A stretch of 64,000 nucleotides of DNA, taken from Pleurostoma richardsiae (Eukaryota > Ascomycota > Sordariomycetes > Calosphaeriales > Pleurostomataceae). The notes under the pieces were generated by a model, which worked only from the letters and a program-made list of their open reading frames with translations, was not told the origin of the DNA and did not search any database. A program made the translations under genes and the position numbers. The stretch covers positions 124,001 to 188,000 of the forward strand of contig JANBVO010000028.1 in NCBI GenBank assembly GCA_030052745.1, given 5' to 3'. The first letter of the stretch is position 1, and each line of letters opens with the position of its first letter. Positions 10,984-21,370 of the stretch are shown here, piece after piece.

Positions 10984-13021
10984 ATGACAGCTCCTACTCG
11001 ATCTTCCTCCCATGAAAAGCATGGCCCAACTCCTTCGGAGACGAACGAGCGGGACGAGCCGTCAACTTTCTCTGGGCCTCCTGCCTTACAGCCCGCGGAC
11101 AGTGACTCGACGACGTACCGGGAGGAGAATGTAGAGGACGAGAAGAAGTCGCACGAGTCGCTCGAGCGGACCAGTATCGAAAGCGACGATGAGTCCTCCT
11201 CTTCGGAGACCGAGCGTCCACGCCTCAGGAGGCTGTCGAGGAGCATCTCGGAAGTTCGAGACGGCATCCAAAACTGCAGAGATGTCGAGCTCGGAGACCT
11301 TGAGAAATCGGAGACGCACCACAGCACGCACCATGACCCTAACCTCGTCACATGGAACGGCCCAAACGACCCCGATAACCCTAAGGCATGGCCATTCAAG
11401 AAGAAGTGGGCGGCTGTTGCTATCGGTCAGTACTTCTAGAGGAGAGGCCGACAATGAGTGTGTGTGGAAGTGCCGGACTGAGGTAGACATATGAACAGTC
11501 TCTTGCTTCACTCTCATGTCTCCTGTATCTTCAACTATGACTGCCCCGGCACTAGAAGCCATCGGCAAGGACCTGAACATCACAGACTCCTTCGAGCGGG
11601 CTCTGTCGCTCTCCATCTTTGTTCTTGGTAAGTCCTGTCCTCTCAACTATTCCCCTCGTCAACGTAAGGAGTTGTGGCTAATCATGCTTGTCCTCTCCAC
11701 AGCTTATGCTATAGGTGCGTTCTGAGCTCTCCCTCCCCGAGATACAACCCTGAGAGCGAAAATAAGACCATCCCGCTCACAGAATGCCCTCCCCGGCTTC
11801 CCCCTCACCCTAGGCCCTCTCCTCTGGGGACCCCTGAGCGAGCTCTACGGGCGTGTCGTCGTTCTGCAGTGCACGAATCTTTTCTTTCTCTTCTTCAACC
11901 TCGGCTGCGGCCTAGCCCGCACGAAGTCGCAGCTCATTGCCTTCCGCTTCCTCGCCGGCTTCGGCGGCTCCGCTCCCCTAGCCATCGGTGGCGGTGTGCT
12001 CTCCGACGTCTTCACCGCCGAGCAGCGCGGCCGCGCCATGAGCCTGTACAGCCTTATGCCCCTGCTAGGCCCGGCTGTCGGCCCCATCGCGGGAGCGTAC
12101 ATCACGCAGGGCGCGAACTGGCGCTGGGTCTTCTACGCCACGACGATCGCCGACGCCACCATCCAGGCCGGGGGGCTCTTCTTCCTGCGCGAGACGTACG
12201 CGCCGGTGCTGCTGCGCTGGCGGCGGAACCGCCTCGCCAAAGAGACGGGCAACACCTCCTTGCACACCGCCTTCGACGGTGACGACGGGCCCGAGGGTCA
12301 TCGCGGTGGGAAGGAGCTGGCGCGCAAGCTGGGCACGGCGCTGGTGCGCCCGTTCCGCCTGCTGGCCACGCAGCCCATCATCCAGGTGCTCGCGCTGTAC
12401 ATGATGTACCTGTACGGGCTGATGTACCTGCAGCTGTCGACCTTCCCGACGCTGTGGGCCTCGTACGGCTACTCGACCGGCAAGGGTGGGCTCAACTACA
12501 TCGCGCAGGGCGTAGGGTTCTTCCTGGGCGCGCAGGTGTGCGCCCCGCTGCAGGACCGCATCTACGCGGCGCTCAAGCGGCGGTACGGCCTAGAGGCGGG
12601 GCGGCCGGAGTTCCGCGTGCCGATGATGGTGCCGGGGGCGGTCCTAGTGCCGGTGGGCCTGCTGATCTACGGGTGGACGGCGCAGGGCCGGACGCTGTGG
12701 ATCGGGCCGGACGTGGGCATGGCGGTGTTCTGCATGGGCACCATCGTGGGCTTCCAGTGCGCCCAGACCTTCCTGGTCGACACGTACCCGCGGTACGCGG
12801 CCAGCGCGGTGGGCGCCGGCACGGTGCTGCGCAGCCTCGGCGGGTTCGGGTTCCCGCTGTTCGCGCCGGACCTGTACGCGCGGCTCGACTACGGCTGGGG
12901 CAACACGCTGCTGGCGTGCATCGCCGTCGTGGTCGGGTGGCCGGCGCCGGTGCTGCTGTGGAAGTACGGCGAGACGCTGCGGAGGCGGAGCCCGTTCGCT
13001 GCTGGAGGGCAGGGGCTGTGA
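10984..13021 (+). CDS. MFS transporter, DHA1 drug:H+ antiporter type
   Basis: Predicted 12-helix plasma-membrane proton antiporter exporting toxins, drugs or polyamines. Exons 10984-11425, 11499-11627, 11703-11714 and 11814-13021 give 596 aa. A charged, Ser-rich cytosolic N terminus (1-135) is followed by the DHA1 marker VTWNGPNDPDNPKAWPFKKKW, helix 1, the motif-A loop GPLSELYGR, GGSAPLAIGGGVLSDVF, GPIAGAYITQGANWRWVF, and FLRETYAPVLLRWR before the central loop. Exon 3 is only 12 nt and encodes AYAI in helix 2; it is needed to join FVL to GPLLWGPLSELYGR in frame. Intron 1 uses a GTCAGT donor. The coding region from about 12000 is very GC-rich. The closest families by motif are Tpo1/Flu1-like transporters; the substrate cannot be read from sequence. 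Its neighbour is a secreted pectinase gene, which says nothing definite about substrate. Confidence 0.88.
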
Positions 13022-13309
13022 GCGACAGAAGAGAGAAGGGGAGCGGTGCCGCAGCCATCCCGGGTCTGGTGAGGACAAAAAGGGAGGCCGGTTGAGTTGA
13101 AGTGGTATCATCAAGTTAACTCGTGAGGTGGGATACTGTAGGGAATGTACGACCAAAATCGGAGCATGGAGGGAGCAAAGCACCCTTAACATATGCATTT
13201 ATATATGCTCCTTCTAGTTAGTCGTCAGAGAAGGCTTGTATGACAAGAATAGCAAAAGTCTTGCCATCTCAACAGGATCAGGTTTGGTGTGGCTGTCGAT
13301 AGCACCCGT

Positions 13310-15179
13310 TCAACATCCACTGCCGGTCATGTTGTGGACTCCACCAGTCTCTATGTACTCACACGACCCCTGAGCTCCTGCAAGCGGCTCACCTTCCCGC
13401 GGCGACAAGTTGATATCCTTCATCTCTATGTTGTAGCAGGGGTGCCGAGTCGAGCACGACACTTGTGCCGTCCGGTTTCCGCTCGTGCTGGCGAGGAACC
13501 CCGTGAAGTTCACAAATGCGATATTGCTGATCTCCATGTTCGAGGTGCCGGAGAAAGACCCTACCAACGTATGTTAGCCGCGGATCCAAGATTATGAGAC
13601 GGATGCAGTAGGAGGTGTGGGTTACCATTATTGCCAGTATCTTGGTTAATATTTGGGCCTGTCACTTGGTCTCAGTAAAAAAAGCCTAGATGAGGTCCGA
13701 AGTGAACGGAAGATAGGGTTATACATACCGATGGCAGCACCATCAACATAGAAATTCTCAAAGCGAATATTCTGAACGACACCCCTGGTCTCCATTCAGC
13801 TCGGCTGCTCAGCGCGCTGAAGCCGTAGTTTTCACTTACCATCGACCGCCTCTCGGTAATCCGGCGCTCTCGTAGCTTGACTGGGGAGCCAGCTCGCCTA
13901 TGTAAGTCTTGATATAAGCCGAGTTGTGCATGTCTTCGTTGTGCGTCAAGATTTTAACGTCCTTGACGACGACGTTCACGACGGACGAGTCCTCAAGGTA
14001 CTGGCCCAGGCTTCCAATAGCCACGCCATTGCCCCCGTGGATGGTCAACTGGTGGTACGTCAGCGACAGGAGTGAATATTGCACGATCATTATAGCTTAC
14101 ATTCTGGCAGTAAATATTGTAGGACCTCGGCTTAATGGCGATAGCATCGTCGCCCCTATTTGATAATGTTAAGAGGAAGTAGCATACGGGAACCTTGAGC
14201 ATTGAAGACTGACCCTAAACGGAATAGTTAGCCAGCACTTTTTGCCAGCCGTCGGGGGTTCTACACAAACCCTGGTATATGAAATTGGTGAGCATGACAT
14301 TTCTCGCATCCATTGTGTCCAGGCCGTCTGTATTGCCAACCCCTGAAATTCTGTTATCACCAATACGCTCCTCGGAGTAAAGTTGAATGATTCGACTCAC
14401 AGTTCGTGCCATAGGGAGCATCGAGCGCCGTGTTATTGACGTATATATCATCGAACCACATATTGGTCCCATTCATGATATTGATAGACCAGAGCTGCGA
14501 CTGAACGACAGAGACTAGAATTGTGTAAGTCTCAATTACCTCAGATGGCCTGGATATCTGAAAAGGCAGTACGCACAGTGTTCGACGAAGACATCGCTGA
14601 CGTTCCAAAACACAAACGGCATCGGGCGGCCCTCGAGGGTCGTGCCCGCCTCGGCAGTGTACCATGTGTTTCCGCTGCCATTGATGCCGCCTGTGCCGTA
14701 TCCGTTGATATGGATGCGGTCACCTGTAATAATGAATCCTGCGCGATGGTTTTGGAAGGCGATAGGGTACGAATTATTTCGCCAGTAATCTAGGTCATCC
14801 GAGAACTTATGAATGGAGGACGTCAATACATGTTGTGGATCTCTAGTTCACTGTTTGTCTGAATGCCACTCACCGTCCATGTCCCTCTCCACTCGACGGT
14901 TAAGTCATGGACAACTGGGTTGAGTCTAGAGGCAATATAGTAGTTCGAACTCTCCGGGAACACGACGGTGCCGCCATTGCTGCAGTCCTGGAAGGCCTTG
15001 AGGATCTGCGGACTGTCGTCTTTCGTGCCTCCCAGGGGCGTGACGGTGCACTTCTTACAAGAATGTCTTACCGGAGTCCTAGGTTGAGGGAATGGCAACG
15101 AGGAAGAGGCGGCATGTGAGACCACCAAGGAACCGAGGACGATGAGGGCAAACAGAACACCGGACAGTGGGCGTTTCAT
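13310..15179 (-). CDS. Secreted GH28 glycoside hydrolase, exo-polygalacturonase / rhamnogalacturonase-like
   Basis: Extracellular pectin-degrading enzyme with a right-handed beta-helix fold. Nine exons (15179-14874, 14805-14577, 14514-14401, 14342-14267, 14155-14101, 14048-13840, 13784-13729, 13658-13626, 13560-13310) give 442 aa. A signal peptide is clear (MKRPLSGVLFALIVLGSLVVSHA). The N terminus CKKCTVTPLGGTKDDSPQIL, then GYGTGGINGSGNTWY, NTDGLDT (catalytic Asp), GDDAIAIKP (Asp pair) and AYIKTYIG (in place of RIK) are in GH28 order. In the usual GHG position it reads HGGNGVAIGSLGQY, so the canonical His is Asn. I believe this is seen in exo-acting clades but cannot verify it here. About ten N-glycosylation sequons are present. 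The intron after exon 4 needs a weak GTGTAG donor to keep frame (the stronger GTTTGT nearby would break it). Likely induced on plant polymers, by inference only. Confidence 0.88.
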
Positions 15180-16019
15180 GTTGTCAGGTATGTAGAGAAA
15201 CCCAGGACTATGCTCTGCCTCCACATCGAAGAGGTCAACAAATGAATCACACCCAGTCGTGGTTGGGAACGTAGGACTAAATAAAAGCAAGCCATGCTTC
15301 AACGCAATCCAAAATATGATAACATTGCATCTCCGTGTCTAGCCTAGAGTTGGGAAGGCATACGGTCATGCAAGGAACACAGGCCAAAGGTACTTTACCC
15401 GGCGGTCAAGCATTGGGCATCCACCGTGATTGGAGGCAAATTACCACAGCTGGCGAGGTTCGTGATCTCCAGTTGAAGGCTAAGCTTGCTAAGCTTCGCG
15501 GCATTAGCTTAAGCACGCGGTCAAGATCTGCAAGCCAACTCCTAAGCATGCGGGGAAGCTGTGGGGTCATTGCATTGATGGGGTTGAGGTTGAAGGGTGA
15601 TGTTGTGGAAATGGACGCTCCTCGGCAGGAACTTGACCGAGAGAGTTAGGGACTCCAATGACACAATCCAGGGCTCCCGGGGCGATTGCACAAATAGATG
15701 CCCCTAACAGGCTTGAGCGCAGAAGTTGTCGTCATGTCGGCCCCGGGGACATCTGGACTGACTTGATTATACAAAGACAGGGTCCCTGACTTCTGCAATG
15801 TCTTCGCAACGAGGCAATCAAGTAGCTCGCGTGGTAAGGTTGGCGATTGATCTCTTCCATACTGATGAAAGAAGTCGCGAGAGTTTGCAAGGCAGTCGAT
15901 ATATTCGAAAGCTAGATGGATCTTGGGCATTTGAATGACACCCGTGCTGGCCATGGGCCTATATCAACAATGCCTTTCATTGAGTAAATCCAGAACTTAC
16001 GTTCCATTCGCACCATTTG
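15180..16019. other. Intergenic region between GH28 gene and NACHT remnant
   Basis: Upstream of the minus-strand pectinase gene. Around 15478-15520 there are repeated and inverted TAAGCTT/GCTTAAGC elements of unknown meaning. A 102-codon minus-strand frame at 15646-15954 has no recognisable domain; it might be the decayed 3' part of the NACHT gene next to it. Confidence 0.4.
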
Positions 16020-17270
16020 TGACGCTGCGCCGAATTTCGTCTTGGATCTGCGGGATGAGATTACAGAAACTCTAGTCGTGGGTTAGACGCTGTTGGACAT
16101 ATACTTCGATGTCGCGGTCGATGGACTCGTTAGCCATCAACTTGAGAGTAATCTCAGGACTGTTCGCCAGCGGTTCAGTGCTGGTATAGAACACGCACAT
16201 TGTCACAGCAATTGAACTCGCGAATATCGCGGTTGCCTCGTGTCTCGTTCAAGGCATCGATAAGAACATGAGAGCAGTGAAACCCTTCGAATGCGAGCTC
16301 GGGAGATCGCCTAGCTCGGACATACTGATAGACTTGGGTTGAGTCATCGATCCTCCAAGCCTCGTCAGAGTGCGAAGGCGCTCGAAGATGTCAGGCTTAC
16401 CCCTGGCAAACTGGGCGAGGATAGAGCCGAGTATGTTGGAAGGGACTTGGGAAGCAGCGTTATCCGAGGAGCAATAGAAGAAGCCGCAGCCGAAGCGTTC
16501 CCTAGACAGAAGACATCGGGAAGCAAGCTCATCGACGATGTTCGAGCTATCATACAGTAGGCCACTAGTTACTACTAATTACATACAGACTGTAGATGCC
16601 TCATAGTAATGTCGACTTTCCTGACCCGGCTATGAGGGGCAGTTGTTATTTATTGACTTGGAGAGGACAGGGTTCAGATAGTCTTACATTTCCCGTACAA
16701 CCAGAGAATGGATCCGGAACTACGCCGGACATCGGCCCAAACTTCGAAGTCGTGATTGATAAGCCACTGCCCGGTCCCCGGGACTCGGTTACGGGCAACC
16801 CTCGTGTGCTCATCGTCAGGGGTCAGCGGGGAGAGCCAGCTCAGTACACTCTCTGTCTCAGCAAGCACACGGTCGTGTTCCCTCGCGATTATGTCCTCTT
16901 GAACGATTGCCGACAGCAGTTGCATCTCCGAATATACAGAGTACGTCAGCGCAGTGTTGTTTTGCATGATGGCCATGATGAACCATGTCTTTGACCTTTC
17001 GAGGGCAGCCGCGTAGTTGTTAATGTTGGCCTTCCGGAAGGGCCATTTTAGACTCTGAACTGCTCTGCCGAAGCGTCCTTGGCATGGCTGGCTAAATCGT
17101 CTGTCTTAGCGAGCAGGTTGACGATATCAAATGCATGCAGCTCTGTAGGGGGGATAGAAACGTCAAAATGGCTACATCGACACCAGAGTATCACGAAGCA
17201 TCGGCCTGAGATAGATGGCATTTGTGTCGACGGGAGCGCGATGCGAGGGGTAAGAAGTTTGTTGCACACG
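16020..17270 (-). pseudogene. Degraded NACHT-type STAND (NLR-like) gene
   Basis: Remnant of a fungal NOD-like receptor of the class tied to self/non-self recognition and heterokaryon incompatibility. On the minus strand, in the right order, I read: the N-terminal STAND-associated block SLKWPFRKANINNYAAALER (about 17065), the linker LSWLSPLTPDDEH and RVPGTGQWLI (about 16780-16830), SGSILWLYGK, a P-loop piece GSGKST (about 16620), SNIVDELASRC, GCGFFYCSSDNAASQ, NILGSILAQFARGKPD, LIDALNETRGNRDIREFN and DRDIEVYVQQRL (to about 16080). These lie in at least three frames with no intron signals at several of the shifts, notably near 16265 and 16195. So it is a pseudogene, or the assembly has several indels. 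No C-terminal repeat domain (ankyrin, WD40 or TPR) is visible. GH28 lies downstream and a regulator lies on the other side. Confidence 0.75.
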
Positions 17271-18166
17271 TGTAGCAGATGGACAGAGCAAACTTGAGGA
17301 TATCACTGATATCCCGAACTCTTCTTATTCTTCTCATAAAGCAGGTAGCTTGGACAGCCGCAACGGCGGACCTCCCCCGGACGGCGACCAATTTTCTCAG
17401 GCGGAACACCTGGCAATCCATGGGACCAGCCATAAGAGAGAGACGGTACATATTGCAGGTCTGTCTGCCTTGAATAGCAAGGGGCAGGTAGGAATGTTAG
17501 TAGCGGAGTTGAGATGGTGAAATGCCGCAACTCGTGCACGGAGTACGGACGCCCTGACGCGGGACCCTCCCCCGCACCGAACGCAGGGATGAAATGCCTA
17601 TCAGAGACTACTGCAGTATGCAGCTGCAAAGATACAGGAATCTGGCAGATTTGTAGAGCTGAATGAAGCGCGGCAAGCAAAGCCGCAATTACGTCGAGGC
17701 CCTTATCTCCTATCGGCGCGGTGACCCATGTGGCGTTTTCCCCCCCTCTGCCGAGACCGCGGACCCGCCCGTAGTGCTATCGAGCGCGCCCAATGCGGTG
17801 CCGACGATTTGAGATATCGATATCTCGCCGCCGACTCCTCGATTATCCTGCATGCGCGACGACGACTATCACAGTATGGTGCGACTTTGCTTTTGAAGGT
17901 GGGCCGTGGACGCAGTATCTGTCCTGCATAGGCACATCATCACTAGTCCCCTCCGTCTCAGCCCAAGGGATCGCTCCCCAGAACCACCACCCGCTGGGTT
18001 GTCAGCTCGCAAAATTCGCTCTGCATGACTTATCCCACTTCCGGCCGCCCCGCGCCTCATTGACTCCGCGCTTCTCTTCAACAGCGAGCGCCCTCAACCT
18101 CGACGCCGACGACCGTGACAACGACCGCGCCGTCTGCGCGTTTCTGATAGCGCGCCACTGCTCAGG
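17271..18166. other. Promoter region of the Zn2Cys6 gene at 18.2 kb
   Basis: Holds the presumed upstream edge of the NACHT remnant and the promoter of the plus-strand regulator. A perfect 16-bp palindrome lies at 17811-17826. No recognisable intact coding sequence. Confidence 0.5.
17811..17826. promoter_or_regulatory. Perfect 16-bp palindrome GAGATATCGATATCTC
   Basis: A fully self-complementary 16-mer, 341 bp upstream of the regulator's ATG. It contains two head-to-head GATA half-motifs. It could bind a dimeric or GATA-type regulator. The symmetry is directly visible; function is inference. Confidence 0.5.
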
Positions 18167-20905
18167 ATGGAGGGCCAGAACCCCCAGCTCATGCTCCAGC
18201 AGAGCAGCACGAGCGCCTCTCCTCATGGTCCCCCAGCGGCCAACAAGAAGAAATCGCGGCGGGGCGGCGACCCCGCGAACCAGAAGCGACGATGCGTGAG
18301 CACCGCCTGCATTGCCTGCCGGAAGCGCAAGTCCAAGTGCGATGGAGCCCTGCCCAGCTGCGCCGCCTGTGCCAGCGTCTACGGCACCGAGTGCATCTAC
18401 GATCCGAACTCGGACCATCGCCGCAAAGGCGTCTATCGCGAGAAGATCGACAGCATGAAGGCGCGGAACTCGACGCTGCAGATCCTGATCGAGGCCATCC
18501 TCAACGCCGCCGAGGAGGACGTCTCCGAGGTCGTCAAGAAGATCCGCACCTGCGACAGCCTGGACGCAGTCGCAGAGTCAATACTCAAGGAGGAGGAGTT
18601 TGCCGCCGAGGGCGTCAACAACGACGACAGTAACAAGAACGAGGATGAGAACCATTTCGACGACGAATACACGACAGACCAGCCCTTTGAGGGCGAGAGG
18701 GAATTGGCGCGCAAGATGGGAGAATTGCGGCTCGAGAACGGCTCTGTCCGCTTCATCGGCGGAACCTCACATTTAATCTACCTTGGCGACCCAGCTGATA
18801 CCCCTGCTGAAGATGAGTCCGAGAGCCTCATGCCTTCGGAAGATCCCGTCACCAGCTGGTCCGACGTGACCAAGGACCGCCAATTGGTGCTCCATCTGAT
18901 AAATATGTACTTCACCTGGCACTACACGTATTTCACTACCCTGTCAAAGAGCATGTTTTACCGCGACTTTCTCAGGGGCAAGCCAAGGGGCCAACCAAGG
19001 GGCACCATATACTGCTCGTCATTACTGGTGAACGCAATGCTGGCGCTGGGTTGTCACTTCTCAAGCGTGGCGGGGGCGTTTGCTGTGCCAGGCGATAGCC
19101 GAACCAAAGGCGACCACTTCTTCGCGGAGGCGAAGAGGCTTATCGTCGAGAACGACGAATACGAGAAACCGCGTCTGGTGACTGTAGAAGCGTTGGCGCT
19201 TATGTCTGTCCGCGAAGCTGGCTGTGGCCGGGAGGCCAAGGGCTGGGTCTATTCCGGCATGAGCTTCCGCATGGCCCAGGACATTGGCCTCAACCTCGAC
19301 GCCGGCGGCATTACTGCCGATAAGGAACACATGAACGAGCAGGAGATTGACGCTCGGAGGATAACCTTCTGGGGATGCTTCTTGTTCGACAAATGCTGGT
19401 CCAACTACATGGGCCGCTTACCACAGCTGCCGAAGAACTCGTACAACGTCGCAAAGTACGACGTCTTCCCTGACGAAGACGGCGAGTTCTGGTCACCGTA
19501 TACCGACGCTGGCTTCGACCAGTCCATGAAACAGCCTGCTAGGACTCGGGCTATCGGACTGCAGCTGTCGAAGTTGTGCGAGATCAGCAGCGATCTTCTC
19601 CTCTTTTTCTATCATCCCAATCACATCGGCAGGTCTAGCGGGAAGTCTGTTGAGCTCAAGAAGTTGAGCGAGCTGCACAGGCGGCTGGAGGAGTGGCACA
19701 AGGAACTGCCTAAGGAGCTCGAGCCTAAGGAAGGGCAACTGCCAAACGTGATACTGATGCAGTATGTCTATCATTCCTCAAACACTATGACAGTCCGCCT
19801 TGCTAACTTGCGGAACAGCATGTTCTTCCACCTTCAGTATATTCACCTCTTCCGTCCCTTCCTCAAGTATAGCCCTTCAGCTTCCCCACTTCCTTCGCAT
19901 GTGTCGCCCCGTCGCATATGCACAGCAAACGCTGGCTACATCTCCAAACTGATGCGACTGTACAAGAAGACGTATAATCTTAGGCAGATCTGTAACATCG
20001 CGGTGTATATGGTACATTCTGCCTGCACGATACACCTCCTTAACCTCCCGGAGAAGACGGCAAAGAGGGACATCATCCACGGCGTCAAGCATCTGGAAGA
20101 GATCGCCGAGGACTGGCTCTGCGCGCGCCGGTCACTGAGTATCATCAGTGTGCTCGGCCGAAAGTGGAACGTTGAGTTGCCGGAGGAGGCGTCTGCAATC
20201 TTACAGAGGACAGACGAGAAGTACGGCTACTTCAGCACTGCTGATGTGCCCTCCCCCAACCGGTCGGCCATGGCGATAAGCGCGTCGCCTCCGGCGCACC
20301 AAAATTCTCCGCCTCAAGTGGCTCCGAAACAGGAGTCGTACAGCCCGGCCAACCATTACAACCACTCCACGCCACCACAAGCGCAGGATATGCCCACATC
20401 GACACTGCCGCCGGAGATACTAGCCAGCCTAGGACCCATGGCCCCACCGATGAGGGCACAGAGCCAGCAACACATGGGCAAGCCTACTACCATGAGCAAT
20501 CCTGGGATGACGCTCGGCGATAACTTCCAGGGCATGAGCGCCTGGACGCTGCCTCCCGTCACGCAGCCGACGATCCCGAGCTACCACCAGTCCTACACGC
20601 CTGTGTCCAGCAGCAGCGCAGGCCCTTCGACGCACACGTCACGGACCACAACGCGGCAGGTCACGCCTAGCTCGTCGTCCGTGTACGCGGTCGACGGGCA
20701 GGACTGGTTCCTCAAGGATGGCGTCAACTGGCAGCAGAACTTTGAGAGCTGGGGGCTGGGACCCGGCTCGGGAGGTGGTCAAGGGATTGGCGACCAGGGG
20801 AGCATGTTTATGTTCAAGGGGATGCAGGGATCGGACCTGGACAGCGTATTTGATTTTAATAATTCGGTGAATAACAGCCTGGACCAGCTTCCAGGGCTTG
20901 ACTGA
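18167..20905 (+). CDS. Zn(II)2Cys6 transcription factor with fungal_trans domain (NirA-like annotation group)
   Basis: Nuclear regulator of 893 aa. The zinc cluster has cysteines at residues 48, 51, 58, 65, 68 and 76, followed by YDPNSDHRRKGVYREKID and a coiled dimerisation stretch. The middle homology region runs from about 245 to 680 (WHYTYFTTLSKSMFYRDFL, YCSSLLVNAMLALGCHFS, EALALMSVREAGCGREAKGW, RRITFWGCFLFDKCWSNYMGR). The C-terminal 200 residues are Pro/Ser/Gln-rich, a likely activation region. Positions 19762-19818 form a cryptic in-frame 57-nt intron with a GTATGT donor, GCTAAC branch and ACAG acceptor. Splicing joins LMQ to MFFHLQYIHLFRPF in the conserved form LMHMFFHLQ, so I remove it. 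The N-terminal half resembles proteins often labelled nitrogen-assimilation factor NirA in fungal annotations; that label should not be read as proof of function. The upstream palindrome at 17811 may be regulatory. Confidence 0.88.
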   Translation: MEGQNPQLMLQQSSTSASPHGPPAANKKKSRRGGDPANQKRRCVSTACIACRKRKSKCDGALPSCAACASVYGTECIYDPNSDHRRKGVYREKIDSMKARNSTLQILIEAILNAAEEDVSEVVKKIRTCDSLDAVAESILKEEEFAAEGVNNDDSNKNEDENHFDDEYTTDQPFEGERELARKMGELRLENGSVRFIGGTSHLIYLGDPADTPAEDESESLMPSEDPVTSWSDVTKDRQLVLHLINMYFTWHYTYFTTLSKSMFYRDFLRGKPRGQPRGTIYCSSLLVNAMLALGCHFSSVAGAFAVPGDSRTKGDHFFAEAKRLIVENDEYEKPRLVTVEALALMSVREAGCGREAKGWVYSGMSFRMAQDIGLNLDAGGITADKEHMNEQEIDARRITFWGCFLFDKCWSNYMGRLPQLPKNSYNVAKYDVFPDEDGEFWSPYTDAGFDQSMKQPARTRAIGLQLSKLCEISSDLLLFFYHPNHIGRSSGKSVELKKLSELHRRLEEWHKELPKELEPKEGQLPNVILMQYVYHSSNTMTVRLANLRNSMFFHLQYIHLFRPFLKYSPSASPLPSHVSPRRICTANAGYISKLMRLYKKTYNLRQICNIAVYMVHSACTIHLLNLPEKTAKRDIIHGVKHLEEIAEDWLCARRSLSIISVLGRKWNVELPEEASAILQRTDEKYGYFSTADVPSPNRSAMAISASPPAHQNSPPQVAPKQESYSPANHYNHSTPPQAQDMPTSTLPPEILASLGPMAPPMRAQSQQHMGKPTTMSNPGMTLGDNFQGMSAWTLPPVTQPTIPSYHQSYTPVSSSSAGPSTHTSRTTTRQVTPSSSSVYAVDGQDWFLKDGVNWQQNFESWGLGPGSGGGQGIGDQGSMFMFKGMQGSDLDSVFDFNNSVNNSLDQLPGLD

Positions 20906-21370
20906 GGCGCTCAGGGAAGATATCTTAGGTTGGCTGGGAGGGATTGGACCCCGGATTCAGGACTGGGACCGGGAGTTTTGGGTTGGATATCAGCGTGCGG
21001 GACGGTATAAAAGGTTGGGATCTGTTATGTGGTATACCGAGGGCTCGCTGCTGTGCTTATATCCCTTGTTGCTTGTATACGCGTTACGGTCTATGGCGAG
21101 GTTGGTAGGATCTGGGACGGCTGTCTGGCGCGATATCAACGTTTACTTGGCACGGGAGTCATCAATTGAATTCATCATTATTGCCGCTTCATGCCTATCG
21201 ACTCACACCCAATAATGTAAATGTGACCGTGCTGCACGATACGAGAACGCTCCCCAGCCTAGCTATACGTCTACCCGTTGCTACGAAGGGCATGCCCTTT
21301 AGCCACGAACGCAGCGATTTCCCAAGCCGTCGGCCCCCTCCCACCAACACCCGCCCTCCCTCCACGAAGC
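20906..21370. other. Convergent intergenic region
   Basis: Between the 3' ends of the regulator and the HIT-family gene. A GGTATAAAAGG near 21004 looks like a TATA box, but no plus-strand gene follows it. Confidence 0.4.

Noticed and set aside
12454-13095. 213-codon plus-strand frame inside the MFS gene
   Set aside because: Shifted frame in a GC-rich exon; Arg/Gly/Ala/Val composition is typical of a shadow of the real frame.
10984-15179. Possible secondary-metabolite or pectin-utilisation gene cluster (MFS, GH28, regulator)
   Set aside because: No backbone enzyme, and the MFS is of drug-exporter rather than sugar-transporter type; neighbours are housekeeping genes, so adjacency alone is not evidence.
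21001-21015. TATA box-like GGTATAAAAGG downstream of the regulator gene
   Set aside because: No plus-strand gene follows; the next gene lies on the opposite strand with its 3' end facing this site.
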